DNA of 41,773 bases from an uncultured Clostridia bacterium. Lineage in GTDB: Bacteria; Bacillota; Clostridia; Oscillospirales; QAMX01. The stretch covers positions 1-41,773 of the forward strand of contig CALWJF010000063.1 of assembly GCA_944380935.1 (NCBI GenBank), given 5' to 3'. A program made the translations under genes and the position numbers. This document shows, piece by piece, positions 1-7,238 of this stretch (position 1 is the first letter of the stretch; every line of letters begins with the position of its first letter). The notes below the pieces were generated by a model that ran no database searches, had not been told where the DNA came from, and worked only from the letters and a program-made list of their open reading frames with translations.

Positions 1-256
1 GCCTGTATAGAACAGACAATCTCTGCCCACAAATAGAAATTGTTTGAAAGAATGGCAGCTTTTATGCCGGACTCTGTGGAAAATGCAAAGTTTCTGCGGG
101 GTCCGGAATCTTTTTGTATAAGACAGGAAATTCGAGAAAGATCATACAATTTGGGACCGTGCGTACCGGCCGGGAACGTTAAGAACCGAATTGGACGTTT
201 CGGCATACTATGGGCTGAACATGCCACGCAGCAGCGTGGATCAGGGGAGGCGTATT
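1..256. other. Left edge, no confident gene
   Basis: I see no recognisable gene in the first 256 bases. Frame 1 is open from base 1 to a TAG at 34-36, so the tail of an upstream gene may end there, but eleven residues are too few to identify. A longer open frame from base 40 to 369 runs across the murA start in another frame and resembles no family I know. The murA frame itself is open upstream to about base 122, but the ribosome-binding site at 243-250 places its start at 257. Confidence 0.5.
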
Positions 257-1528
257 ATGTCGGAATTCATTATACGGGGCGCGAATCCGCTCAAGGGAGA
301 AATTCAGGTGCAGGGTTCCAAAAATGGGATACTACCGATCCTTGCGGCATCAATCCTGGTTGGCGGTGAAACGCTTTTACATAATTGTCCGGATATCAGC
401 GACGTTGCCTGCGCATTGGAGATCTTACATGCGCTGGGCTGTAAGGCGCAACGACGGGGTGGGGATATCTATATCGACAGCCGAACGATAAACGGTTATG
501 AAATCCCCGACCGGTTGATGAAAAAAATGCGTTCGTCAATTATCTTTGCCGGTGCGATGCTTGGGAGAACCGGAAATGTGCGGATTTCCAGTCCGGGCGG
601 CTGTTTTCTGGGAGAACGCCCGATCGATTACCATATTCATGCGTTAAGCGCGTTGGGTGTTGACATGGAGTACGATGGGGAGTACTATCTGTGTCGGGCC
701 CTGAAGCTGCACGGTGCCCAGATTTCCCTTCCGTTTCCATCTGTGGGAGCAACGGAAAATGCGATGCTGGCAGCTTGCGCGGCGGAAGGCAGTACCATAA
801 TTTATAACGCCGCCCGGGAACCGGAGCTTGCAGATCTTGCAGACTTTTTGCAACGAGCAGGTTTTGAGATCAATGGTGCCGGCGGCCCGACAGTTATTGT
901 TTCAGGCGGACGCAGCTGCGGATTTGTAGAATATACAATCCGTGGCGATCGGATTGCTGCGGGTACTTTGCTATGTGCAGCTGCGGCGAGCAGAGGGGAA
1001 GTAACGGTGCGAGGCATTGATTCCGCACGAGTGTCCCAGCTGTCCCATTGCCTGGCTGAAGCCGGTTGTGCCGTACGTTCCTGGGCCGATGCCGTGCGCG
1101 TGGGAACAGTCGGCCCGTTAAGCGCGATTTCTCCGGTGGAAACGCATCCATATCCGGGCTTTTCTACGGATTTGCAGCCGCCGCTGATGGCTTTGATGTG
1201 TTTTGCAAAAGGAGAAAGTATTTTTATTGAAAATATCTTCGAATCAAGGTATAATCATATAGAAAGCCTTTTGCGAATGGGTGCAAGGATTCAAGCGTTT
1301 GACCGCATTGCCCATGTGCATGGGGTACCTGTGTTGCATGGGGAACGTGTAGATGCGGCAGACCTGCGGGCAGGCGCTGCGCTGATCACGGCGGCGCTTG
1401 GCGCACAGGGGGAAACCCGGATCTCCGACCTGGGTTATATTGACCGGGGATATGAGCGTATTGAAGAAGTGCTTGCTTCTCTCGGCGCAGATATTACCCG
1501 GATAACAGAAAATGATTTTGGAGCATGA
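257..1528 (+). CDS. murA: UDP-N-acetylglucosamine 1-carboxyvinyltransferase MurA
   Basis: Catalyses the first committed step of peptidoglycan synthesis: transfer of enolpyruvate from PEP to UDP-GlcNAc in the cytoplasm. The 423-residue protein has normal family length. Lys22-Asn23 lie in the N-terminal GSKNG motif. Cys116 lies in the PGGCFLGERP loop and matches the PEP-binding, fosfomycin-reactive cysteine of the family. The start ATG at 257 follows an AGGGGAGG ribosome-binding site; the frame is open further upstream, but the protein homology begins here. The gene leads a cell-division cluster: ftsQ starts one base after its stop and ftsZ follows, so wall synthesis and division are probably co-expressed. 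No promoter is visible inside the window, so transcription probably enters from upstream. Bacillota often carry two MurA paralogues; which one this is cannot be told here. Confidence 0.96.
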   Translation: MSEFIIRGANPLKGEIQVQGSKNGILPILAASILVGGETLLHNCPDISDVACALEILHALGCKAQRRGGDIYIDSRTINGYEIPDRLMKKMRSSIIFAGAMLGRTGNVRISSPGGCFLGERPIDYHIHALSALGVDMEYDGEYYLCRALKLHGAQISLPFPSVGATENAMLAACAAEGSTIIYNAAREPELADLADFLQRAGFEINGAGGPTVIVSGGRSCGFVEYTIRGDRIAAGTLLCAAAASRGEVTVRGIDSARVSQLSHCLAEAGCAVRSWADAVRVGTVGPLSAISPVETHPYPGFSTDLQPPLMALMCFAKGESIFIENIFESRYNHIESLLRMGARIQAFDRIAHVHGVPVLHGERVDAADLRAGAALITAALGAQGETRISDLGYIDRGYERIEEVLASLGADITRITENDFGA

Positions 1529-1529
1529 G

Positions 1530-2654
1530 ATGGCCTCAAAAAAACGCAAAACCAAATATAGCCAGGGCGGGCGTCGGGATGAACGCCCGCCTGCGCAGCA
1601 GGATTTGCCGGTTTCCGAAATGCAGGCACAGCGCCGGGAAGCGCCTAAGGATACGCAGGGACATTCCGGATCAAAACGCAGACCGGTAAAACGGAAGATG
1701 CAGGCGCCGCGGAAGAAACGGGTTTCTGCTGGAACCGGAACAAATCCAGCGGTAGATGCCGGCCAATTACGCCGGCAGGCGGCTGTGCGTGCGCGAAAGG
1801 CACGTGCGCAGCAGGCGGCACAGGATCAGGCGCGTAAAGCCCGCCGACGGGCGAGACGGCAGGAAGCAAAAGCCGTTGAACCATTCCGTTTTAAAGAAGT
1901 GCGGCACCGTCCTGTGCTGTATCGCCGCAGCGACGGACGGACGGCGGAGATGATATATAAAAGTGCGTTAGGGATTGCCATTGCCCTGATCGTAGTTTTT
2001 GTGTTGTTCACGTTTTTCGAAGTGCGGACGATTCGCTGTGATGGTACGCAACGATATTCAGGGGAAGAAATTATTCATTACAGCGGGATTGAAATCGGGG
2101 ACAAGATGCTGTTTTTGAACCGCGGAAAAGCAGCGGACCGGATACTGAATGCTCTGCCTTATATTGAATCCGTGGCAATTCGTCAACAGTATCCGACGAC
2201 GGTGGATATTGAAGTAACGGAACGCACGCCAACAGCAAAAATTGTTGATGGCGGTATATCTTATATTATTGATGACGAGGGATACCTTTTAGAATATACG
2301 GTTGCAGGCGCATTGTATGATTTGCCGGAAATAATTTGTACGGCGCCAATAGAACTGGAGACAGGAAAACAGCTGGTTTTTGCAGATCCTTTGATGTTAG
2401 AGACGCTGCAAAATGTTCTTGCTTATATTGTAGGATCGGACTGGATTGTAAATATTGATAGTATAAATATAGAACGGATCTATTCTATCTCTTTCCAGTA
2501 TCAGGGTCGGATTACAGTCCTGCTGGGGGACACGTCGGATCTGGAGATGAAGCTTGCATTGCTGGCGGAAGTGCTCGAACGCAACAGTGAAGAGGCTTCC
2601 GGAACGATTGATGTGTCCAATATCGAACGAGTAAGTTTCCAGCCGCTGCGTTAA
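1530..2654 (+). CDS. ftsQ: Cell-division protein FtsQ/DivIB with long basic N-terminus
   Basis: Bitopic membrane protein of the divisome that forms a complex with FtsL/DivIC and FtsB/FtsL-type proteins at the septum. The 374 residues show a cytoplasmic region of about 140 residues extremely rich in Arg, Lys, Gln and Ala, one transmembrane helix at about 146-163, and then an extracytoplasmic POTRA domain (from about residue 164, VRTIRCDG onward) followed by the FtsQ beta domain. I chose the ATG at 1530, six bases after a GGAG, rather than the upstream in-frame ATG at 1512 inside murA. The basic leader is much longer than the short cytoplasmic tail of most FtsQ proteins. It lies between murA and ftsZ, where clostridial clusters carry this gene. 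Confidence 0.9.
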   Translation: MASKKRKTKYSQGGRRDERPPAQQDLPVSEMQAQRREAPKDTQGHSGSKRRPVKRKMQAPRKKRVSAGTGTNPAVDAGQLRRQAAVRARKARAQQAAQDQARKARRRARRQEAKAVEPFRFKEVRHRPVLYRRSDGRTAEMIYKSALGIAIALIVVFVLFTFFEVRTIRCDGTQRYSGEEIIHYSGIEIGDKMLFLNRGKAADRILNALPYIESVAIRQQYPTTVDIEVTERTPTAKIVDGGISYIIDDEGYLLEYTVAGALYDLPEIICTAPIELETGKQLVFADPLMLETLQNVLAYIVGSDWIVNIDSINIERIYSISFQYQGRITVLLGDTSDLEMKLALLAEVLERNSEEASGTIDVSNIERVSFQPLR

Positions 2655-2674
2655 TTTTGGAAAAATTCTACGAA

Positions 2675-2691
2675 TTGTCACTTTTTGTCAC
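2675..2691 (+). repeat. Tandem TTGTCAC repeat upstream of the ftsZ promoter
   Basis: TTGTCAC occurs at 2675-2681 and again at 2685-2691, one helical turn apart, 18 bases before the -35 box of the ftsZ promoter. The surrounding bases are loosely palindromic (GAATT before, AAATTC after). This could be an operator or simply AT-rich promoter sequence. Confidence 0.4.
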
Positions 2692-2709
2692 AAATTCAAA
2701 AAATTTCTG

Positions 2710-2738
2710 TTGACTACACAGAAAGATGAGGTTAAAAT
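2710..2738 (+). promoter_or_regulatory. Sigma-A-type promoter for ftsZ
   Basis: TTGACT at 2710-2715, a 17-base spacer, and TAAAAT at 2733-2738. It lies in the ftsQ-ftsZ gap about 58 bases before the ftsZ start and would give ftsZ a dose independent of the upstream genes. Confidence 0.7.
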
Positions 2739-2795
2739 AGTTTTAAGCGTAGAATAGTGATTTTAGAATATGCATCTCTACTTGGGGGTAAGAAA

Positions 2796-3935
2796 ATGGG
2801 CTTTGAATTTGAAAACGGCACGGATAATGTTGTTACAATAAAAGTAATCGGTGTTGGCGGCGGCGGAAATAATGCGGTCAACCGTATGATAGAAAGTGGA
2901 ATACGCGGCGTGGAATTTGTTTCGCTGAATACGGACAAGCAGGCGCTGATGCATTCGGCAGCGCCCCGTAAGCTTCAGATTGGCGATAAGTTGACGAAGG
3001 GATTTGGAGCAGGATCAAACCCGGAAGTAGGGAAAAAAGCGGCGGAAGAAACCAGGAGCGAAATTTCTAAATTGTTGGAAGATACCGATATGGTGTTTAT
3101 CACTGCGGGTATGGGCGGAGGCACTGGTACCGGTGCGGCGCCTGTTGTTGCAGAAGTGGCCCGTGAACGGGAAATTTTGACCATAGGGGTTGTAACACGT
3201 CCGTTTGACTTTGAAGGTTCCAAACGCCGTTTGCAGGCAGAAGCTGGGATAGAAGAAATGCGCGGCAAGGTTGACGCGCTTATCGTAATTCCAAATGAAC
3301 GGCTGAAGCTGGTGAGCGACCAGAAGATCACGTTTAAAAATGCATTCGAAATTGCCGATAACGTGCTGAAGCAGGCAATCCAGAGTATTTCTGAGTTGAT
3401 TACGATGGAAGGTATCGTAAACCTTGATTTCGCCGATGTAACTGCGATTATGAAGAATGCCGGCTATGCTCATATGGGTACCGGTACAGCTTCCGGCCGC
3501 GAAAAGGCGGAAGAAGCAGCCCGCATAGCGATACAGAGTCCGTTGCTTGAAACTTCCATTAAGGGCGCGCGCGGCGTGATCTTGAATATCACCGGATCGC
3601 CGGATATGACCCTTGAAGAAGTGGAAACGGCGGCTTCGATGGTTAAGGAAGCAGCACACGAAAGCGCGCATATTATCTTTGGCGCCTCTATTGATGAAAA
3701 TCTGGAGGATGAATTCCGTATTACGGTGATAGCGACGCAGTTTGATCATAAACCGACGTTGGAAGTTGACGCAATTGAATCTGAAAAAGAAGAGTATGCT
3801 GCCGAAACTGCACCGAAATCAGAAGCGGATGCGGCTTCTCCGGTTGCAGATTTTGACAGTAAGGATGATTTGTTTGACGATATTGATAAGATTTTCAAGC
3901 GTGGTTCAAGTCGTCGTGACAATTTTAACTTTTAA
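2796..3935 (+). CDS. ftsZ: Cell-division GTPase FtsZ
   Basis: Tubulin-like GTPase that polymerises into the cytokinetic Z ring. The 379-residue protein has the nucleotide-binding start [15 protein letters not shown] at about 17-31, the tubulin signature GGGTGTG at 107-113, and the T7 synergy loop NLDFADV at 209-215 that completes the neighbouring active site. A variable acidic linker starts near residue 325, and the tail ends [14 protein letters not shown] plus a short DNFNF extension, where FtsA and SepF would bind. The start at 2796 follows a run of five G at 2784-2788; an upstream in-frame start at 2757 would add 13 unconserved residues. The gene has its own promoter and lies 8 bases before the glycosylase gene. 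Confidence 0.97.
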   Translation: MGFEFENGTDNVVTIKVIGVGGGGNNAVNRMIESGIRGVEFVSLNTDKQALMHSAAPRKLQIGDKLTKGFGAGSNPEVGKKAAEETRSEISKLLEDTDMVFITAGMGGGTGTGAAPVVAEVAREREILTIGVVTRPFDFEGSKRRLQAEAGIEEMRGKVDALIVIPNERLKLVSDQKITFKNAFEIADNVLKQAIQSISELITMEGIVNLDFADVTAIMKNAGYAHMGTGTASGREKAEEAARIAIQSPLLETSIKGARGVILNITGSPDMTLEEVETAASMVKEAAHESAHIIFGASIDENLEDEFRITVIATQFDHKPTLEVDAIESEKEEYAAETAPKSEADAASPVADFDSKDDLFDDIDKIFKRGSSRRDNFNF

Positions 3936-3943
3936 GTGTAAAA

Positions 3944-4522
3944 ATGACGGATGCAGAGCGTTTCGAACAGCTTCGGACGAATTGTCTTGCTTGTACGCGC
4001 TGTAGTTTGCGGCAGGGTTGCCAAAATGTGGTGTTCGGGACAGGCCCGGTTCCGGCAGATATTCTGTTTATCGGGGAAGGCCCGGGCGAGCAGGAGGATT
4101 TGAGCGGGGAACCGTTTGTCGGTCCCGCAGGCCGGCTTTTAAACGACTATTTATGCGCAGTGGGAATTGAACGGGAAAGCGTCTATATCGCCAATATTGT
4201 TAAATGCCGCCCGCCCCATAACCGGGACCCGCTTCCAGAGGAACAGGAAGCCTGTATCCCTTGGCTTCGTGCCCAGACGAAACTGGTTCATCCTAAAATT
4301 ATCGTATGCTTGGGGCGAATTGCCGCTATGCGGATTATACGGCAGGATTTTCGTATTACTCGTGAACATGGGCAATGGTTTGAAAAAGGCGCGTTTTCGA
4401 TTACCGCAACTTTTCATCCTTCTGCACTTTTGCGTAATCCGCAAAATCGAAGCGCAGCATATGAAGATTTCATTTTAATTGCAGAACGTCGCGCGGCATT
4501 ATATGGACGCCAGCGGGATTAG
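3944..4522 (+). CDS. Family 4 uracil-DNA glycosylase (Fe-S type)
   Basis: Excises uracil from DNA to start base-excision repair after cytosine deamination or dUMP incorporation. The 192 residues match the family 4 (UDGa) class. Four cysteines at 14, 17, 88 and 104 have the spacing of the [4Fe-4S] cluster ligands. Motif A is GEGPGEQED at about 44-52 and motif B is the HPSALLRNP segment near residue 165. There is no clear Shine-Dalgarno before the ATG at 3944; the gene begins 8 bases after the ftsZ stop, so translational coupling is likely. The terminator at 4541 closes the unit. A related family 5 enzyme is less likely because of the motif A sequence. Confidence 0.93.
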   Translation: MTDAERFEQLRTNCLACTRCSLRQGCQNVVFGTGPVPADILFIGEGPGEQEDLSGEPFVGPAGRLLNDYLCAVGIERESVYIANIVKCRPPHNRDPLPEEQEACIPWLRAQTKLVHPKIIVCLGRIAAMRIIRQDFRITREHGQWFEKGAFSITATFHPSALLRNPQNRSAAYEDFILIAERRAALYGRQRD

Positions 4523-4540
4523 AAGGTATAAAAGATCAAA

Positions 4541-4573
4541 AGAAGCCTGTAAATGCAACAGGCTTCTTTTTTT
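4541..4573 (+). terminator. Rho-independent terminator after the udg gene
   Basis: A perfect 10-bp stem, AGAAGCCTGT paired with ACAGGCTTCT, with a 7-base loop and a T run at 4567-4573. It ends the murA-ftsQ-ftsZ-udg transcription unit. Confidence 0.93.
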
Positions 4574-4674
4574 CTATATGTTTTAAGTAGAGGCTATGCA
4601 TGGGAATTATTAAAATAGAAGAAAAAACAAAACCCAAATTATCCAATGGAGTAGATAAAGGAAACAACCAAAAA

Positions 4675-5022
4675 AACAAATAGCCCCTTGTTCCTCTTTC
4701 AGAACAAGGGGCTATTCTACGCTTTTCGGTTCAATCACCTGTATCCCGTCTCCTTTCTTTTCACCGGTTCTTTCCATACAAATTTACCAAACTCTCTTCG
4801 ACCGTTTATCCGCATGCCGACAACGCGCATCAGATCTGTTTCATTCAATGGCCAGGGAATAAACTTGCTGGAAAAAACAAAAGCTTTTTTCTTTTTGCAA
4901 ATAGCCACCGCCGGTATAAAACAACCTTACCGGCACTGCTCAGAACATTGGACCCACCTCTTTCATTCGGCATAGAACCAATTTATCTAAACAATCCCGA
5001 AGGATTTGTCTTTGCTATTTAC
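4675..5022 (-). ncRNA. Candidate structured non-coding RNA, about 350 nt
   Basis: A complete minus-strand transcription unit without a convincing ORF. It starts 7 bases after a consensus promoter (predicted first base G5022) and ends at the 13-bp terminator stem. The predicted first nine bases (5022-5014, GTAAATAGC) pair with 4905-4897 (GCTATTTGC) with one wobble. This helix encloses three others: a UUCG-capped hairpin at 5009-4991, ATTGG 4982-4978 with CCAAT 4951-4947, and GCCGGTA 4934-4928 with TACCGGC 4916-4910. A second domain pairs 4864-4856 with 4811-4804 (one bulge) around a small hairpin at 4830-4814. Signature motifs of RNase P RNA, tmRNA, SRP RNA and T-box leaders are absent. The family is unknown to me. 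A peptide-coding role is possible but less likely. Confidence 0.65.
4681..4714 (-). terminator. Rho-independent terminator of the minus-strand RNA
   Basis: A perfect 13-bp inverted repeat (TAGCCCCTTGTTC at 4681-4693, GAACAAGGGGCTA at 4702-4714) with an 8-base loop. Read on the minus strand the stem is followed by TTTGTTTTTTT (4670-4680), so it terminates leftward transcription. No convincing protein gene on that strand precedes it, which points to a non-coding transcript. Confidence 0.88.
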
Positions 5023-5028
5023 AGTTAC

Positions 5029-5057
5029 AGTATACAAATTCTTTTTTAATTTGTCAA
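5029..5057 (-). promoter_or_regulatory. Consensus promoter of the minus-strand RNA
   Basis: On the minus strand TTGACA (5057-5052), a 17-base spacer, and TATACT (5034-5029). This matches the sigma-A consensus except for one base in the -10 box, so strong constitutive transcription leftward is expected. Confidence 0.85.
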
Positions 5058-5096
5058 GGGGTTTAGTAAAAATAATTAAAAATATTTTAGAATTTC

Positions 5097-5124
5097 TTGA
5101 CAAAAAAAGATTATAGCGTAAAAT
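5097..5124 (+). promoter_or_regulatory. Promoter of the GH120 xylosidase gene
   Basis: TTGACA at 5097-5102, a 16-base spacer, and TAAAAT at 5119-5124, about 50 bases before the xylosidase start. It is divergent from the RNA promoter. The 39 bases between the two -35 boxes are almost pure A/T with an AAAATA...TATTTT dyad at about 5068-5087, a possible regulator site. Confidence 0.75.
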
Positions 5125-5175
5125 GAAATTAAAATTTATAAATTGAAAGGCATGCGGAAACAGGAGGGAAGACAA

Positions 5176-7197
5176 ATGATTTACTATGTTAATGCCAACG
5201 CGGTTTGCGATGGGAATGGAACAAAACAATGCCCGTTTCGGCACATCCAGGACGCTGCGGATCTCGCAGTAGCGGGAGATGAGATTCTTGTTGCACCGGG
5301 AATTTACCGGGAATATGTGAATCCGAAAAATCCCGGGCGTGAGGATGCGCGCATTGTGTACCGTTCCGAGATCCCGCTTGCCGCAGTCATCACAGGTGCA
5401 GAGCAGATCAAAAATTGGAACAAGTACGAAGGCGACACGTACGTTGCCCGTATTGGCAATGGTATTTTTGGCGCATATAATCCTTATACTGCCCAAATCT
5501 GGGGCGACTGGTACACAAGCGCATTGCCGGTTCACACAGGAGAAGTATATATAAATGGGCATTCCCTGTATGAAACGCAGTCGCTTCAACAGGTCCTGGA
5601 TGCCCAACCGCATGAAGCGTCTTGGGAAGACCATGCATGGACACGGCACCGTTGGTATGCCTGTCAGGATGGGAATGAGACGGTAATATATGTTAATTTC
5701 TTGGGAATGGACCCAAATGAACTGGATGTAGAGATCAATGTACGACGCAATTGCTTTTATCCGGCGCAGGAAGGCATAAATTATATCACCCTTTCAGGCT
5801 TCACGGTACGGCAGGCAGCTACCACTTGGGCGCCTCCGACAGCTTATCAGGAAGGGATGGTCGGTCCGCATTGGTCGAAGGGATGGATAATCGAAGACTG
5901 TGACATTTCCAATTCAAAATGCTGTGGAATTTCGCTGGGCAAATATCTCCAACCCAATAATGAAAACAAATGGACGTTGAAGTTGGTTAAAGACGGCACA
6001 CAGACTGAACGCGATGCAATTTGTCAGGCACAACGCGAAGGCTGGGTAAAGGAAAAAATTGGAGGACATACGATCCGGCGCTGTAATATCCATCACTGTG
6101 AACAAACCGGCATTGTCGGCCATCTTGGCGGCGTTTTTTCGGTAATTGAAGATAATCATATCCATCATATCAATAATAAACAGCAGCTTGGCGGCGCAGA
6201 AATCGGCGGGATTAAGCTGCATGCGGCGATTGACGTTATTATCCGCCGCAATCATTTCCACCATTGTACGCGTGGGCTATGGCTTGACTGGCAGGCACAG
6301 GGCACGCGTGTGACGCAGAACTTGTTCCATGATAATATGCCGCCGGCACATGCGAAGGGAATGCAGGGTTTAAGTATTGGAGAGGATGTTTTTGTTGAAG
6401 TCAGTCACGGCCCGACCCTTTTAGACAATAACCTTTTCCTTTCTACTTTTGCCGGACGGCTTTCTACGCAAGGCTTAGCTTATGTACACAATCTGGTGGC
6501 AGGTTCTTTTACTTTTGTCGGCGCCGGTACGCAAAATCCTAAAACCGGTCAGCCCCGCTATACGCCGTATCATGTCCCGCACAGAACGGAAATTAACGGA
6601 TTTATGTCGATTCTCCATGGCGACGACCGGTTCTATAATAACATTTTTGTGCAGGGAGAGGTTCCCGCAGCCTATTTGGAAACTCCGAGACCAGTCGGCA
6701 ATCTGCCGGCATCTGAACCGCTGAATTGCGAAGTCGGACTTTCCTGTTTCGATGAATATCCTACAGAGGAAGCGTGGAAAGAACTTTTCTTCGGCGTAAA
6801 GGGCGAAAATCCAATCGAAATCCGTATGCGCCGGCGCGAGGCTTATTTCCATAAGCTGCCGGTTTGGACGGGCGGCAATGCTTATTTTAACGGTGCGAAA
6901 CCGCAGTGCAATGAGAAAGATGCCCTTCTTGCTCCGGGCAAGGCAGAAATTAAGCTTGTTGAAAAAGAGGATGGTATTTATTTGGAGACAAACCTTTATG
7001 ATTTGCTGCCTGAAACGCAAACGAGTGTGATTTCAACGGAAACATTGGGAGAGGCGTTTGAGCCGGAACAGAAATACGAAAATCCGGACGGTACGCCGAT
7101 CGTCTTTAACCGGGACTATTTTGGCGGCCATCGCGGCGCCAGCCCGCTGCCGGGACCCTTTGCGTGTCCGGCATATGCAGAAAAACGCCTGTTTTAA
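5176..7197 (+). CDS. GH120-family beta-xylosidase, right-handed beta-helix
   Basis: A 673-residue glycoside hydrolase predicted to remove xylose from xylo-oligosaccharides. From memory it aligns along its length with the characterised GH120 enzyme XylC of Thermoanaerobacterium saccharolyticum: the N-terminal YYVNANAVCDGNGT strand, WAPPTA near 219-224, WSKGWIIEDCDISNSKC near 233-249, GIVGHLGGVFS near 312-322, GLWLDWQAQGTRV at 367-379 and DVFVEVSHGP at 404-413. The family nucleophile and acid/base residues correspond to Asp371 and Glu408. Asp and Glu are 23 residues apart in XylC but 37 here, so about 14 residues are inserted between them. There is no signal peptide, so it should act on imported oligosaccharides in the cytoplasm. 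Start ATG 5176 follows GGAGGGA; an in-frame TTG at 5143 is less likely. The GNAT gene follows by 41 bases. Confidence 0.9.
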   Translation: MIYYVNANAVCDGNGTKQCPFRHIQDAADLAVAGDEILVAPGIYREYVNPKNPGREDARIVYRSEIPLAAVITGAEQIKNWNKYEGDTYVARIGNGIFGAYNPYTAQIWGDWYTSALPVHTGEVYINGHSLYETQSLQQVLDAQPHEASWEDHAWTRHRWYACQDGNETVIYVNFLGMDPNELDVEINVRRNCFYPAQEGINYITLSGFTVRQAATTWAPPTAYQEGMVGPHWSKGWIIEDCDISNSKCCGISLGKYLQPNNENKWTLKLVKDGTQTERDAICQAQREGWVKEKIGGHTIRRCNIHHCEQTGIVGHLGGVFSVIEDNHIHHINNKQQLGGAEIGGIKLHAAIDVIIRRNHFHHCTRGLWLDWQAQGTRVTQNLFHDNMPPAHAKGMQGLSIGEDVFVEVSHGPTLLDNNLFLSTFAGRLSTQGLAYVHNLVAGSFTFVGAGTQNPKTGQPRYTPYHVPHRTEINGFMSILHGDDRFYNNIFVQGEVPAAYLETPRPVGNLPASEPLNCEVGLSCFDEYPTEEAWKELFFGVKGENPIEIRMRRREAYFHKLPVWTGGNAYFNGAKPQCNEKDALLAPGKAEIKLVEKEDGIYLETNLYDLLPETQTSVISTETLGEAFEPEQKYENPDGTPIVFNRDYFGGHRGASPLPGPFACPAYAEKRLF

Positions 7198-7238
7198 GTT
7201 GAATACTGCTGTAAAATTGAGACGAAGAAAGGAATTCT

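Noticed and set aside
40-369. 109-residue open frame over the murA start
   Set aside because: It resembles no family, overlaps the well-supported murA start and its ribosome-binding site, and has no clear translation signal of its own.
3015-3749. 244-residue minus-strand open frame inside ftsZ
   Set aside because: Antisense shadow of ftsZ; composition and lack of signals argue against coding.
4688-4975. 95-residue plus-strand open frame
   Set aside because: It starts inside the terminator stem of the minus-strand RNA, lacks a ribosome-binding site, and is the antisense of the structured transcript.
4804-4980. Possible small protein made by a -1 frameshift on the minus strand (A AAA AAG heptamer near 4890-4884 joining two short frames)
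   Set aside because: The heptamer is in the right phase, but the first ORF has no ribosome-binding site, neither part resembles a known protein, and the long-range helices explain the region better as RNA.
5051-5103. 8-bp inverted repeat TTGTCAAG / CTTGACAA as an operator
   Set aside because: Each half is simply the -35 box of one of two divergent promoters, which accounts for the repeat without any binding protein.
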